Positions 1 through 7,905 of a DNA stretch of 64,000 nt are shown here, piece after piece. Within the stretch, counting starts at the first letter, position 1. The number at the start of each line of letters is the position of its first letter. The notes below the pieces were generated by a model. That model was not told the origin of the DNA. It did not search any database and saw only the letters and a program-made list of their open reading frames with translations. This stretch comes from CAYXZQ01 sp963717515. Lineage in GTDB: Archaea; Nanobdellota; Nanobdellia; Woesearchaeales; DSVV01. Position numbers and translations under genes: made by a program. The stretch covers positions 682,001 to 746,000 of the forward strand of contig OY970338.1 in assembly GCA_963717515.1 (NCBI GenBank). The letters are read 5' to 3'.

Positions 1-453
1 GGCGGCAGGTTTCAGCCCTGTAGCCTCTGATCCCTGGGCAACATACACCCCGTCATCCTTTGCATCGATGGAGACGACTATGCACTGGTTTCCGAACATC
101 CTGGCCCCCTCAGTCACCAGGCTGTTGTCCCTGAATGCCATGGTGTTGATGACCACCTTGTCTGCCCCGGATGCGAGAAGCTGCCTGATATCCTTGACTG
201 AATCTATGAACCCGCCGACGCTTAAGGGGACAAAGCATCTCTTGGAGATCTCGCTTATGGAATCAACGAACTTGTCCTTTCTCGGCTCCTTCCTTGTCAC
301 GTTTAGTATGACTATCTCGTCGATTGCCCAGTTGTTGAAGAACTCGACAGCGACAAAAGCGTTGCCCACTGCATTGGTATGCCTGAAATTCCTGCTCTGC
401 ACGAGTATTCCGTCCTTCCACAATAGGCATGCGATAAGCCTGTTCTTAACCAT
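1..453 (-). CDS. hisF: HisF-like cyclase subunit of a glycan amidotransferase (partial)
   Basis: Only the first 151 codons are present; the gene runs off the left edge. The product starts like a HisF TIM barrel, the subunit that receives ammonia from a HisH glutaminase. Residues 8-14 read ACLLWKD, where histidine-pathway HisF has the catalytic Asp in a CLDV context. I therefore read it as the HisF variant that serves a WbpG/PseA-type sugar amidotransferase rather than histidine synthesis. The ATG at 453 overlaps the 3' end of the HisH gene by 8 bases, so translation is probably coupled. The family call is firm; the glycan role is inferred from the missing Asp and the neighbours. Confidence 0.85.
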   Translation of the reverse strand, partial: MVKNRLIACLLWKDGILVQSRNFRHTNAVGNAFVAVEFFNNWAIDEIVILNVTRKEPRKDKFVDSISEISKRCFVPLSVGGFIDSVKDIRQLLASGADKVVINTMAFRDNSLVTEGARMFGNQCIVVSIDAKDDGVYVAQGSEATGLKPAA

Positions 454-1069
454 TTTTCACGAACCTTACGAAATTCTTCAGGAGCATCAGCCCTGCGCCC
501 TGGCTCTTTTCCGGATGGAACTGGACCCCGATGATGTTGCCCTTCTGCACCCCGGCGATCAGCTTCTCTGCATGGAACGTGGTGGCAATCACCGAATCTT
601 TCTCCTCGGCATCAAAGAAATAGCTGTGGACATAATAGAATACCCCGCTTTTCCCTAGGCCGGAGAATATGGGCGCTTCCTCCCTGAGCTCAGTGTCGTT
701 CCAGCCCATGTGCGGAATCTTGAAGCCGTCAACATGCCTGATCTTCCTCACCCGGCCCTTCATCCAGCCGAATCCCCTGCAAAGGCCGTGCTCCTCGCTC
801 TCTTCCCCGAGGAACTGCATGCCGAGGCATATCCCGAGATAAGGCTTCTTCTTTTCCAATACCTCGGATTCCAGGGCATCCTTCATCCCCATCCTCTCAA
901 GCTTGCCCATGCCGTCGGCAAACGCGCCCACCCCGGGCAGGATCATGCCGTCCGCCTTCGGCAGGTCTGAAGGGTCGGAGCATATGAAAAATTCAGTGCC
1001 AAGTGCCTCCAGGGCATTGGCAACCGACCTGAGGTTGCTCGCCCCGTAGTCGATGATGGCTATCATCAT
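446..1069 (-). CDS. hisH: HisH-like glutamine amidotransferase subunit
   Basis: Class I glutaminase of 207 residues that hydrolyses glutamine and channels ammonia to the HisF-like partner. The nucleophile Cys81 sits in GICLGMQ, and His185 and Glu187 lie in QFHPEKS, so the catalytic triad is intact. The length is normal for HisH. The start ATG overlaps the stop of the upstream amidotransferase gene (ATGA at 1066-1069) and its end overlaps the HisF-like gene, making a tight three-gene unit. In Pseudomonas O-antigen and Campylobacter flagellin glycan loci the same trio makes acetamidino sugars; that role is inferred here. Confidence 0.92.
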   Translation of the reverse strand: MMIAIIDYGASNLRSVANALEALGTEFFICSDPSDLPKADGMILPGVGAFADGMGKLERMGMKDALESEVLEKKKPYLGICLGMQFLGEESEEHGLCRGFGWMKGRVRKIRHVDGFKIPHMGWNDTELREEAPIFSGLGKSGVFYYVHSYFFDAEEKDSVIATTFHAEKLIAGVQKGNIIGVQFHPEKSQGAGLMLLKNFVRFVKNG

Positions 1070-2331
1070 AACCAGATGTATTCCTTGTCCTCCTCGACAT
1101 GGTCGTCCCGGGAGTAATACGGGCTTTTCGTAGGCGCGATGGGCTTCCTGTCCTCTTTGAGCTTGAGCCTTGCCTTTTCAACTCCCTCGTCATGGACATG
1201 ATTTGCCACGCTGTCCTTTGCTACCCAGACACCGTTCTTCTTCTCCCATATCGAGCTGTCACGCATTGGCTCTATCATGTCCAAGAACTTCTTCTCGTCC
1301 CAGCCCACGAACTTCAGCCAGATGTCAAGGTCGCTCGGCCTCACGTGGTCGTATTTCTTTACCATCTCGATGCCCTCTTCCCGGGTCATCCTTCCGTGGC
1401 GTATCTCCATGGACGCATCGTCTGTCGCCCTGCCGTACCCGAACTTGAGGTACTTCAGGTAATCATGCGTTCCGTTGGCATGGATGTCGTCCAGCTTGTC
1501 ATAAAGGTGGAATGTCCTCTCGCGCTTTTGGGCTGTCTCGAAATTGAACTTGTCTATCATCAGCTTCGTGTGCTTCCTTGCATCCCAGGGGACGAAATTC
1601 GCGAGGAATATGCCCCTCACGCCCACCCTCTCGATATCCTCGTTGCTGGGATAGTAGAACGGGTCAAGGTCGTCTTCTGTTATCCCGGGGTTTTCCGGGT
1701 CTTCCAGGATGTCGTCGGGCTCAAACCCCCTCATGCTATGGTCCCTCCTGTCCTTCTTTGAGAACTCCAGCATGTCTTCCTGGTTGTACATGCCGAGCAT
1801 GTCGGAAAACCCGTGCTCGCCCCAGATGATGAGGGGGATCCTGTACATGACTGCAGCCTTGATGGGAAAAGTGGTGATGCCCGCATGGTAGTGCCAGGTC
1901 AGGTCCCCTACCTTCTTGACCATGAATGTCGACAACTTTCTCGCGCTCTCGGGATTGGTCGTGAACCTGAGGATGTCAACACCGAACTGCGTTGTCATGT
2001 TAGTGAGATTCCTGATTCCCCTCTTTGTATTGAAGCCGTGGTTATAGCATACGAGGAGCGGATTGTAACCGAGCAGCTTCTTTATCACATAGGTCTGGAA
2101 ATGGCTGTCCTTTCCTCCGCTGACAGGTATGATGCAGTCGTATTTCGACCCGTTCGCCCTCGCTTTCTTGCTGTACTCCTTCAGGATCTCCTTGAGCTTT
2201 TCCATCTGCTTGTCCCAGTCAATCTTTGGCCTTGACTCATGAAGCCTGCATCCGCTGCAGACACCCTCTTCGTCAAATATTATGGCTGGTTTAGCATTCT
2301 CAGGATATACGCACCTTGCACAATATCTCAT
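1066..2331 (-). CDS. N-acetyl sugar amidotransferase (WbpG/PseA family)
   Basis: ATP-dependent amidotransferase of 421 residues expected to turn an N-acetyl group of an activated sugar or nonulosonic acid into an acetamidino group, using ammonia from HisH/HisF. Two CxxC pairs at residues 4-7 and 25-28 form a zinc-knuckle-like start, and a PP-loop SGGKDS at 71-76 binds ATP. I chose the ATG at 2331 because a GGTGAT ribosome binding site lies just before it and family members begin with M-x-Y-C-x-x-C; a start 11 codons upstream is possible. It is first in the unit with hisH and hisF and divergent from the CMP-nonulosonate operon. Confidence 0.9.
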   Translation of the reverse strand: MRYCARCVYPENAKPAIIFDEEGVCSGCRLHESRPKIDWDKQMEKLKEILKEYSKKARANGSKYDCIIPVSGGKDSHFQTYVIKKLLGYNPLLVCYNHGFNTKRGIRNLTNMTTQFGVDILRFTTNPESARKLSTFMVKKVGDLTWHYHAGITTFPIKAAVMYRIPLIIWGEHGFSDMLGMYNQEDMLEFSKKDRRDHSMRGFEPDDILEDPENPGITEDDLDPFYYPSNEDIERVGVRGIFLANFVPWDARKHTKLMIDKFNFETAQKRERTFHLYDKLDDIHANGTHDYLKYLKFGYGRATDDASMEIRHGRMTREEGIEMVKKYDHVRPSDLDIWLKFVGWDEKKFLDMIEPMRDSSIWEKKNGVWVAKDSVANHVHDEGVEKARLKLKEDRKPIAPTKSPYYSRDDHVEEDKEYIWL

Positions 2332-2362
2332 TATATCACCCTCACATGGCCTAATTATCGCC

Positions 2363-2371
2363 ATTTATATA
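2363..2371 (-). promoter_or_regulatory. TATA box for the amidotransferase unit
   Basis: On the minus strand this reads TATATAAAT about 36 bases before the ATG at 2331. Transcription starting about 25 bases downstream gives a short leader that still contains the GGTGAT ribosome binding site (complement of 2335-2340). Confidence 0.55.
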
Positions 2372-2411
2372 TTTTATTAATGTGAATTTAATCGATATCT
2401 GCAATCCATAA

Positions 2412-2421
2412 CTTATTTAAA
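2412..2421 (+). promoter_or_regulatory. TATA box for the nonulosonate operon
   Basis: CTTATTTAAA is centred about 27 bases before the ATG at 2444. That spacing puts the transcription start at or next to the start codon, so the neuA mRNA is probably leaderless. Confidence 0.55.
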
Positions 2422-2443
2422 TGCTTATCCAATACTTTGCGCC

Positions 2444-3124
2444 ATGCTCATGGCAATAATCCCTGCAAGAGGAGGCTCAAAGAGGTTCCCGAGAAAGAAC
2501 ATCGCGCTGCTTGACGGCAGGCCCCTTCTGCACTATGCAGTTGAAGCGGCAAAAAAGGCAGCGATATTCGACAGGATCGTCGTATCGACAGACGATAAAG
2601 AGATAGCAGGTATCGCCGAAGGACTCGGGGCGGAAGTACTGATGAGAGATGCCGAGCTCGGAAGCGATGACGCGACTGTGCCGCAGGTATGCATAGATGT
2701 CATATCAAAGTATGAAAAGAAGGGCGTTGAAGTCGGGAACATCTGCATCCTTCTGCCCACCAGCCCCCTGAGGGCCGGTGATGACATCAGGAAAGCATTC
2801 GAGCTGTTCGAATCCTCAGGAGCTGACTATCTCATGTCCATAACAGACTACAGGTATTCACCATTCAGGGCGCTCAAGAAGACGGGGGACGGGTTTCTCA
2901 ATCCGCTTTACGGCAGTGAATACCTGACCCAGGACCAGAAGAATCCCAAAGTCTTTGTCCACGACGGCTCCATAATTTTCGCAAGAGCAGCCCAGCTCAG
3001 GAAGGACAGGACATACTACGGTGAGAGGATAGTCGGATACTACATACCCCCGAAGAGGACCGTCGACATAAACGAGCCTTTCGACCTCGAGCTGGCAGAG
3101 TATCTAATCAGGAGAAGAAAATGA
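2444..3124 (+). CDS. neuA: CMP-nonulosonate (sialic/legionaminic acid) cytidylyltransferase
   Basis: Activates a nine-carbon sugar acid with CTP to give the CMP-sugar donor. The N-terminal nucleotide-binding signature ARGGSKRFPRKN is at residues 8-19 and the 226-residue length fits the NeuA/PseF/LegF family. It is first in the plus-strand operon, and its stop overlaps the start of the first NeuB-like gene (ATGA at 3121). An ATG two codons downstream is the alternative start; the TATA spacing favours 2444. Whether the substrate is sialic, legionaminic or pseudaminic acid cannot be told from sequence alone. Confidence 0.92.
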   Translation: MLMAIIPARGGSKRFPRKNIALLDGRPLLHYAVEAAKKAAIFDRIVVSTDDKEIAGIAEGLGAEVLMRDAELGSDDATVPQVCIDVISKYEKKGVEVGNICILLPTSPLRAGDDIRKAFELFESSGADYLMSITDYRYSPFRALKKTGDGFLNPLYGSEYLTQDQKNPKVFVHDGSIIFARAAQLRKDRTYYGERIVGYYIPPKRTVDINEPFDLELAEYLIRRRK

Positions 3125-4164
3125 AGAAAACCAAGAAATTGAGGATAGGCAACAGGACAGTGGGAGAAGGCGAGCCATGCTTCATCGTGCTTGAGGCAGG
3201 GCCTACAATATATGACTTTGAGTCAGGAAAGGCTCTGTGCAAAGCTGCAGCAGATTGTGGAGCAGATGCCATCAAGTTCCAGATAATGGATGTCGACAGG
3301 CTCATGGGCGACAAGTCCGTGGATTTCACATACGGGACAGCGGAAGGCAACGTGACAGAGAGATTATATGACATCCTCAAGAGAAGGGAGCTTCCCGTCG
3401 CGCAATGGAAGGAGCTAAAGAGGTACTGCGACGAGCTGGGCATATTGTTCTTCTCCACTGCGTTCTTCCCCGAAGAGGTGGAGCTGCTCAAGGAAATAGG
3501 TTCATGCGCAATCAAGATTGCAGCAGCAGACATAAACCACCCCTTCCTCATAGGATATGCGGCAAAAGCAGGCCTTCCTATCATACTTGACGCGAGGGGG
3601 ACACTCGAAGAGCTGGAGAGGGCTGTGAGCATCTGCAGGGGCAATGGGAACGACGATATTATGATAATGCACTGCCCGCCCGGCTACCCATGCAAGGATG
3701 AGGAGATAAACTTCTCTGTGCTGCGCTATCTCAAGGAAAAATTCGGCTGCCCTGTCGGGTTCTCCGACCATTCTGTCGATGCCCTTATGGATTACGCCTG
3801 CATGGGGTTTGGGGCAGACTGCATCGAGAAGACAATAACCCTTGACAAGACCACGAGGAGCGCCGAGCATTACATGTCCCTCGAGCCTCACGAGCTCAAG
3901 GGTTTTGTCGAGAACGTCCGCAAGATAGAGAGGGCTGTAGGCAGGCCTAAAGACGTGTTCGCGCTCAGGCCTGGGTTTGCGGGAAGGAGAAGCCTTGTGG
4001 CTTTCAAGGACCTCAAAAAAGGAGCAGTCTTGAAACTGGAGGATCTGGATTTCAGGAGGCCGGGCTCAGGCATAACAGCTGACAGGTACGAGGAATTTCT
4101 GGGCAAGAGGCTCAGGACAGACGTCAGAAAAGACAATTTTTTGAAAGAAGACATGTTCGGATGA
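3121..4164 (+). CDS. neuB: NeuB-like nonulosonate synthase, divergent paralogue
   Basis: PEP-dependent aldolase-type synthase of 347 residues: a TIM barrel (about 1-270) plus a C-terminal antifreeze-like SAF domain (about 280-347, with RRSLVAFKDLKKG). Family motifs GADAIKFQ, MHCPPGYP and GFSDHS are present. The early motif is altered to LEAGPTIYD, where canonical members have AEAGxNHxG. It is followed directly by a second, more typical NeuB. It may make a different nonulosonate, or may partner its paralogue; nothing in the sequence decides this. Confidence 0.85.
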   Translation: MKKTKKLRIGNRTVGEGEPCFIVLEAGPTIYDFESGKALCKAAADCGADAIKFQIMDVDRLMGDKSVDFTYGTAEGNVTERLYDILKRRELPVAQWKELKRYCDELGILFFSTAFFPEEVELLKEIGSCAIKIAAADINHPFLIGYAAKAGLPIILDARGTLEELERAVSICRGNGNDDIMIMHCPPGYPCKDEEINFSVLRYLKEKFGCPVGFSDHSVDALMDYACMGFGADCIEKTITLDKTTRSAEHYMSLEPHELKGFVENVRKIERAVGRPKDVFALRPGFAGRRSLVAFKDLKKGAVLKLEDLDFRRPGSGITADRYEEFLGKRLRTDVRKDNFLKEDMFG

Positions 4165-5255
4165 GGGTAGTAAGGCATATGTTTAAATCGATTATAAGGA
4201 TTGGAAAAAGGGCTGTGGGCGATGGTTCCCCCTGCTTTATGATAGCAGAAGCAGGGGCGAATTTCAGGATTTCCGACGACCCGGTCAAGAATTATGAGCA
4301 GGCATTGAGATTGATTGACATTGCAGCTGAAAGCGGGGCGGATGCTGTGAAATTCCAGGTCTACCGCGCAGAGAGGCTGTATGTAAAGGACGCTGGCCAC
4401 GCGGAATACATAGGGAAGAAAAAGAAGATATACGACATAATCAGGGAGATGGAACTGCCCTATGAATGGCTGCCGAAGCTCAAAAAGCACTGCGACGACA
4501 AGGGCATCATGTTCCTTGCGACGCCTTTTGACAGCGCTTCTGCTGACGAGCTTGAGAAGATAGGCATGGACGCCTACAAGACTGCATCCTATTCCATAAC
4601 AGATTTCCCGCTCCTCAAACAAATCGCAGGCAAGGGAAAGCCGGTGATAATGTCGACAGGGGCATCTGAAATGAATGATGTCGGCAAAGCTGTTGATTAT
4701 ATCAAAAAATGCGGAAACGATGACATCATCCTGCTGCAGTGCACAGCAAAATACCCTGCACCGATGTCAGCCATGAACCTGAGTGTCATACCGAAGATGA
4801 AAAATGAGTTCAGCTGTCCTGTCGGTCTCTCTGACCATTCGAGAGAGCCTCTCATCGCACCGCTCGGCGCTGTCGCGCTCGGCGCATCTGTAATCGAGAA
4901 ACATTTCACCACAGACAACAACCTGCCTGGCCCGGACCATGGTTTTGCCATCCTGCCTTATGAACTGAAGGAGCTTGTCATGAGCATCCATAAGCTTGAG
5001 CAGGCGCTCGGCACAGGCAGGAAGAAGGTGGATGATGCTGAAAAAGAGCTGCACAGCTTTGCCAGGCATTTCATATATTCGACAAAGCCTATCAAAAAAG
5101 GCGAGAGGTTCACCAGGGAAAACATAGGCGTGCTCAGGCCGGGAAAAAAAGAGCACGGGCTCGAGCCCGACCATTATGAAGAGCTTCTCGGCAGGACAGC
5201 AGCAAGGGACATCGGCCTGCAGGAGCCGATAAGAGAGGGGGATGCGGATGGATGA
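4161..5255 (+). CDS. neuB: N-acylneuraminate/legionaminate synthase
   Basis: Condenses phosphoenolpyruvate with a six-carbon amino sugar to form a nonulosonic acid. Residues near 27-33 read AEAGANF, followed by GADAVKFQ, LLQCTAKYP and GLSDHS, then a C-terminal SAF domain (ARHFIYSTKPIKKG). Length (364) and motifs match NeuB/LegI/PseI. The annotated ATG overlaps the preceding stop (ATGA); the ATG at 4179 is an equally likely start because the conserved part begins there. This is the better-preserved member of the tandem pair. Confidence 0.92.
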   Translation: MRVVRHMFKSIIRIGKRAVGDGSPCFMIAEAGANFRISDDPVKNYEQALRLIDIAAESGADAVKFQVYRAERLYVKDAGHAEYIGKKKKIYDIIREMELPYEWLPKLKKHCDDKGIMFLATPFDSASADELEKIGMDAYKTASYSITDFPLLKQIAGKGKPVIMSTGASEMNDVGKAVDYIKKCGNDDIILLQCTAKYPAPMSAMNLSVIPKMKNEFSCPVGLSDHSREPLIAPLGAVALGASVIEKHFTTDNNLPGPDHGFAILPYELKELVMSIHKLEQALGTGRKKVDDAEKELHSFARHFIYSTKPIKKGERFTRENIGVLRPGKKEHGLEPDHYEELLGRTAARDIGLQEPIREGDADG

Positions 5256-5706
5256 CTACATATTTTTGAGGTTCGCGACACGCGAGGATTCAGACGACCT
5301 TTTCAGGTGGAGAAACGACCCTGTCACGAGGAAATACTCTTTCAACACCGCCAAGGTGCCCAAGAAGGACCATGTGAGATGGTTCAGCAGTTCGCTCTCC
5401 AATCCCAGGAGGAACATGTTCATTGTCCTTGACAGGGAAAACAACAAGCTCGGCCAGGTGAGGTTCGACAGGGAGGGAAGGCATGCAGAGATAGACATCG
5501 CGATCGCTCCTGAGTCAAGGAGCAGGGGTATAGGTACCAGGGTGCTGAAAGAATCTGCAAGGTTCTACCTGGACAATTTTGACGTGGATTATATCATCGC
5601 CAATATCAAGCACGAGAACATCGCCTCTGTAAGGGCGTTCGAGAAGAGCGGATACAGGCTTTTCAAGGACCATGGGGAATTTGTCGAACTGAGGTACGGA
5701 AGATGA
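5242..5706 (+). CDS. GNAT N-acetyltransferase (PseH-like)
   Basis: A 154-residue acetyl-CoA-dependent transferase. The N-terminal FRWRNDPVTRKYSF segment and the acetyl-CoA loop SRSRGIGTRVL (about 93-103) place it in the GNAT subgroup that acetylates amino sugars. In this operon it probably acetylates an amino group of the nonulosonate precursor. It overlaps the end of neuB by 14 bases; the ATG at 5248 is an alternative start, and a purine-rich AGAGAGGGGG lies before both. The operon role is inferred from context. Confidence 0.85.
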   Translation: MRMDDYIFLRFATREDSDDLFRWRNDPVTRKYSFNTAKVPKKDHVRWFSSSLSNPRRNMFIVLDRENNKLGQVRFDREGRHAEIDIAIAPESRSRGIGTRVLKESARFYLDNFDVDYIIANIKHENIASVRAFEKSGYRLFKDHGEFVELRYGR

Positions 5707-6434
5707 GCCTGACTGACGAGACCAGGGTAGAGGACAAGAAGAACATCGTGGTAGTTACTATCAAGTCATGGAATGTCGGGAATTTCAGGAAGATAGAAAA
5801 AGAGCTTGAGGGGTATAACTGGACACTCATGGAGGACAAGGAGGACCTGACATACGAGAGGCTGAAGGAACTGGACCCAGCATATGTCTTCTTCCCTCAC
5901 TGGTCATGGATAATCCCGAAAGATATCTATGAGAATTTCGAGTGCGTGGTCTTCCACATGACAGACCTTCCGTTCGGAAGGGGAGGAAGCCCGCTGCAGA
6001 ACCTTATTTCAAGGGGTATTTACAAGACAAAGATATCGGCGATAAGGGTCGTCAGGGGACTTGATGCAGGCGACATATACATGAAGAGGGACCTTGACCT
6101 TTCGAGAGGCAGCGCTGAAGAGATATTCAAAAAAGCGTCCGAAATAATATACAATATGATGGCAGAGATCATCAGGGACAGGCCGGCCCAAAAGAAGCAG
6201 GAAGGCGAGGTCGTCGAGTTCAAGAGGAGGACACCGGAAGAGAGCAGGATACCTGATGGTGCGCCCATATCCAAGGTCCATGACTGGATAAGGATGCTCG
6301 ACGGCGAGGGCTATCCGCCTGCGTTCATCGAGACAGGGGGCATCAGGATGGAGTTCTCGAATTCCAGGCTGTCGGACGGAAAAGTCAGGGCTCATGTGAC
6401 AATCAAGGTGATGGAAGATGAAGAAAAACAATAA
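5703..6434 (+). CDS. Formyltransferase-family protein of the nonulosonate cluster
   Basis: A 243-residue relative of methionyl-tRNA and sugar N-formyltransferases. The core motif reads VFHMTDLPFGRGGSP (about residues 85-99), matching NxHxSxLPxxRGxxP except that the usual Asn two before the His is Val. The later Asp lies in GLDAGDIY. It probably transfers a formyl group from formyl-tetrahydrofolate to an amino sugar, but the altered triad leaves the activity open. It overlaps the GNAT stop by four bases and the deacetylase start by 17. Confidence 0.75.
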   Translation: MSLTDETRVEDKKNIVVVTIKSWNVGNFRKIEKELEGYNWTLMEDKEDLTYERLKELDPAYVFFPHWSWIIPKDIYENFECVVFHMTDLPFGRGGSPLQNLISRGIYKTKISAIRVVRGLDAGDIYMKRDLDLSRGSAEEIFKKASEIIYNMMAEIIRDRPAQKKQEGEVVEFKRRTPEESRIPDGAPISKVHDWIRMLDGEGYPPAFIETGGIRMEFSNSRLSDGKVRAHVTIKVMEDEEKQ

Positions 6435-7104
6435 GGTGCTCGTCATAGCTGCGCATCCGGATGACGAGGTGCTGGGCATAGGCGGAACAGTTCTCAGGCA
6501 TGCCCTGTCGGGTGACGATGTCTACTGCTTAATCGCTGCTGAGGGCGTTACTTCACGGCTCGCGAAGGGAAAGAAAGCTGATGCAGATGTCAAGAAGCTG
6601 CGAAAGGAGAGCCTCAATGCAGCTGACATACTGGGATTCAAAGAGGTCTTCTTCCTTGACTTCCCTGACAATGCAATGGATTCAGTGCTGTTGCTGGATG
6701 TTGTCAAGGGGTTCGAGAAGGTCATGGGCAGGCTGAAGCCGGACATAATCTATACTCATCACGAGAACGACCTCAATATCGACCACAGGATCTGCTTTCA
6801 GGCCGCGATGACAGCGGCAAGGCCGATTGGGAAGGATTGCGTGAAAAAGATATATGCTTTCGAGACTTTGTCGTCTACAGAATGGCAGTCGAAGGGAGAG
6901 GGTGTCTTCAGGCCGAATGTCTACAATGATATCTCAGGAGTGATGGATGATAAGCTTAAGGCGATGAAGGCGTACAAGAGCGAGCTTCGGAAATATCCCC
7001 ACCCGAGATCCCTTGAAGGCATAAGGATACTTGCACAGTTCAGGGGGCTGGAATCAGGGCTGGAACTTGCTGAGGCGCTGTGCCTGGTCAGAGAAATAGG
7101 ATAA
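6418..7104 (+). CDS. PIG-L/LmbE family N-deacetylase
   Basis: Zinc-dependent deacetylase of 228 residues. The metal and catalytic motif AAHPDDEVLGIGGT is at residues 12-25, and THHENDLNIDH near 117-127 supplies the third ligand region. Members remove acetyl groups from GlcNAc-type sugars. Here it could expose an amino group for the neighbouring acetyl-, formyl- or amidino-transferases. Its start lies inside the preceding gene, so the genes are translated in series. Confidence 0.9.
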   Translation: MKKNNKVLVIAAHPDDEVLGIGGTVLRHALSGDDVYCLIAAEGVTSRLAKGKKADADVKKLRKESLNAADILGFKEVFFLDFPDNAMDSVLLLDVVKGFEKVMGRLKPDIIYTHHENDLNIDHRICFQAAMTAARPIGKDCVKKIYAFETLSSTEWQSKGEGVFRPNVYNDISGVMDDKLKAMKAYKSELRKYPHPRSLEGIRILAQFRGLESGLELAEALCLVREIG

Positions 7105-7898
7105 TGGACCTGCAAATGGGGGGAAAAAAGGGCAGGCTGGGGCTCAAGATATGGTCAATCAACCAGGAGTCCTTTACGAAGCTTGCCCAGTTCTGCAGAA
7201 AGAGGCTCATAGATTATGTCGAGCTCTACATCGTCCCTGGGTCATTCGATGAGAAGAAGCTTTCAGCTCTCAGGGGCATCCCGATAATCTTCCATGGACC
7301 CACCTATAACCAAAATTTCAGCATCACGAACAAGGACAGGGTCTTTTCTGAATCCATCGATTCTATCAGGAAATTCGCAAGCTTCTTTGACGAGAAGAGG
7401 ATAATCTTCCACCCGGGTTATGTGATGGACAAAAAAAGGGACAATATCCAGGGACTTATTGAAAATCTTGGGGAGCTGATGCAGGAATTCGAAATCATCC
7501 TCGAGAACGCTCCTGCACTCGGCTACAAGGACAACATCAGACTTGTGATATCGCGGCCTGAGGATTATGATGAGGTCATAAAGAAGACCGGCTGCAGATT
7601 CTGCCTTGATTTCGGCCATGCAGTCGCAGCATCCAACACGCACAGGATAGACATGATGGAATTTGTCAGGCAATTCCAGAAACTTGCACCATATATGTAT
7701 CATCTGAGCGACAGCAGAAAAGAGAAAGAGGTCGATGAGCATCTGCACCTGGGCGAGGGCGACCTGCCTCTGAAGGAGCTTGTGGGACTGATACCTGAAG
7801 GTGCATATCTGTCCCTCGAGACGCCGAAGACAGATTTTCTGAATCTTTCAGAGGACCTGGAGAACCTGAAGAAGCTGAGAAGGCTGCTCTCGGATTGA
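7104..7898 (+). CDS. TIM-barrel sugar isomerase/epimerase-like protein
   Basis: Product of about 264 residues in the AP-endonuclease-2/xylose-isomerase-like superfamily. Likely metal-ligand segments are IIFHPGYV, ILENAP, FCLDFGHA and LHLGEGDL. I start it at ATG 7104, which overlaps the preceding TAA (TAATG). A GTG at 7080 would extend it, and the ATG at 7116 is also possible. It is last in the nonulosonate operon and probably isomerises or epimerises a precursor sugar; the substrate is unknown. It ends 8 bases from the convergent GT4 gene. Confidence 0.75.
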   Translation: MDLQMGGKKGRLGLKIWSINQESFTKLAQFCRKRLIDYVELYIVPGSFDEKKLSALRGIPIIFHGPTYNQNFSITNKDRVFSESIDSIRKFASFFDEKRIIFHPGYVMDKKRDNIQGLIENLGELMQEFEIILENAPALGYKDNIRLVISRPEDYDEVIKKTGCRFCLDFGHAVAASNTHRIDMMEFVRQFQKLAPYMYHLSDSRKEKEVDEHLHLGEGDLPLKELVGLIPEGAYLSLETPKTDFLNLSEDLENLKKLRRLLSD

Positions 7899-7905
7899 AC
7901 CTGAT

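Noticed and set aside
68..658. 196-codon plus-strand frame at the left edge
   Set aside because: Antisense to the hisF-like and hisH-like genes, both of which show clear family motifs.
3888..4622. 244-codon minus-strand frame
   Set aside because: Antisense to both neuB genes; codon pattern is a shadow of the real frames.
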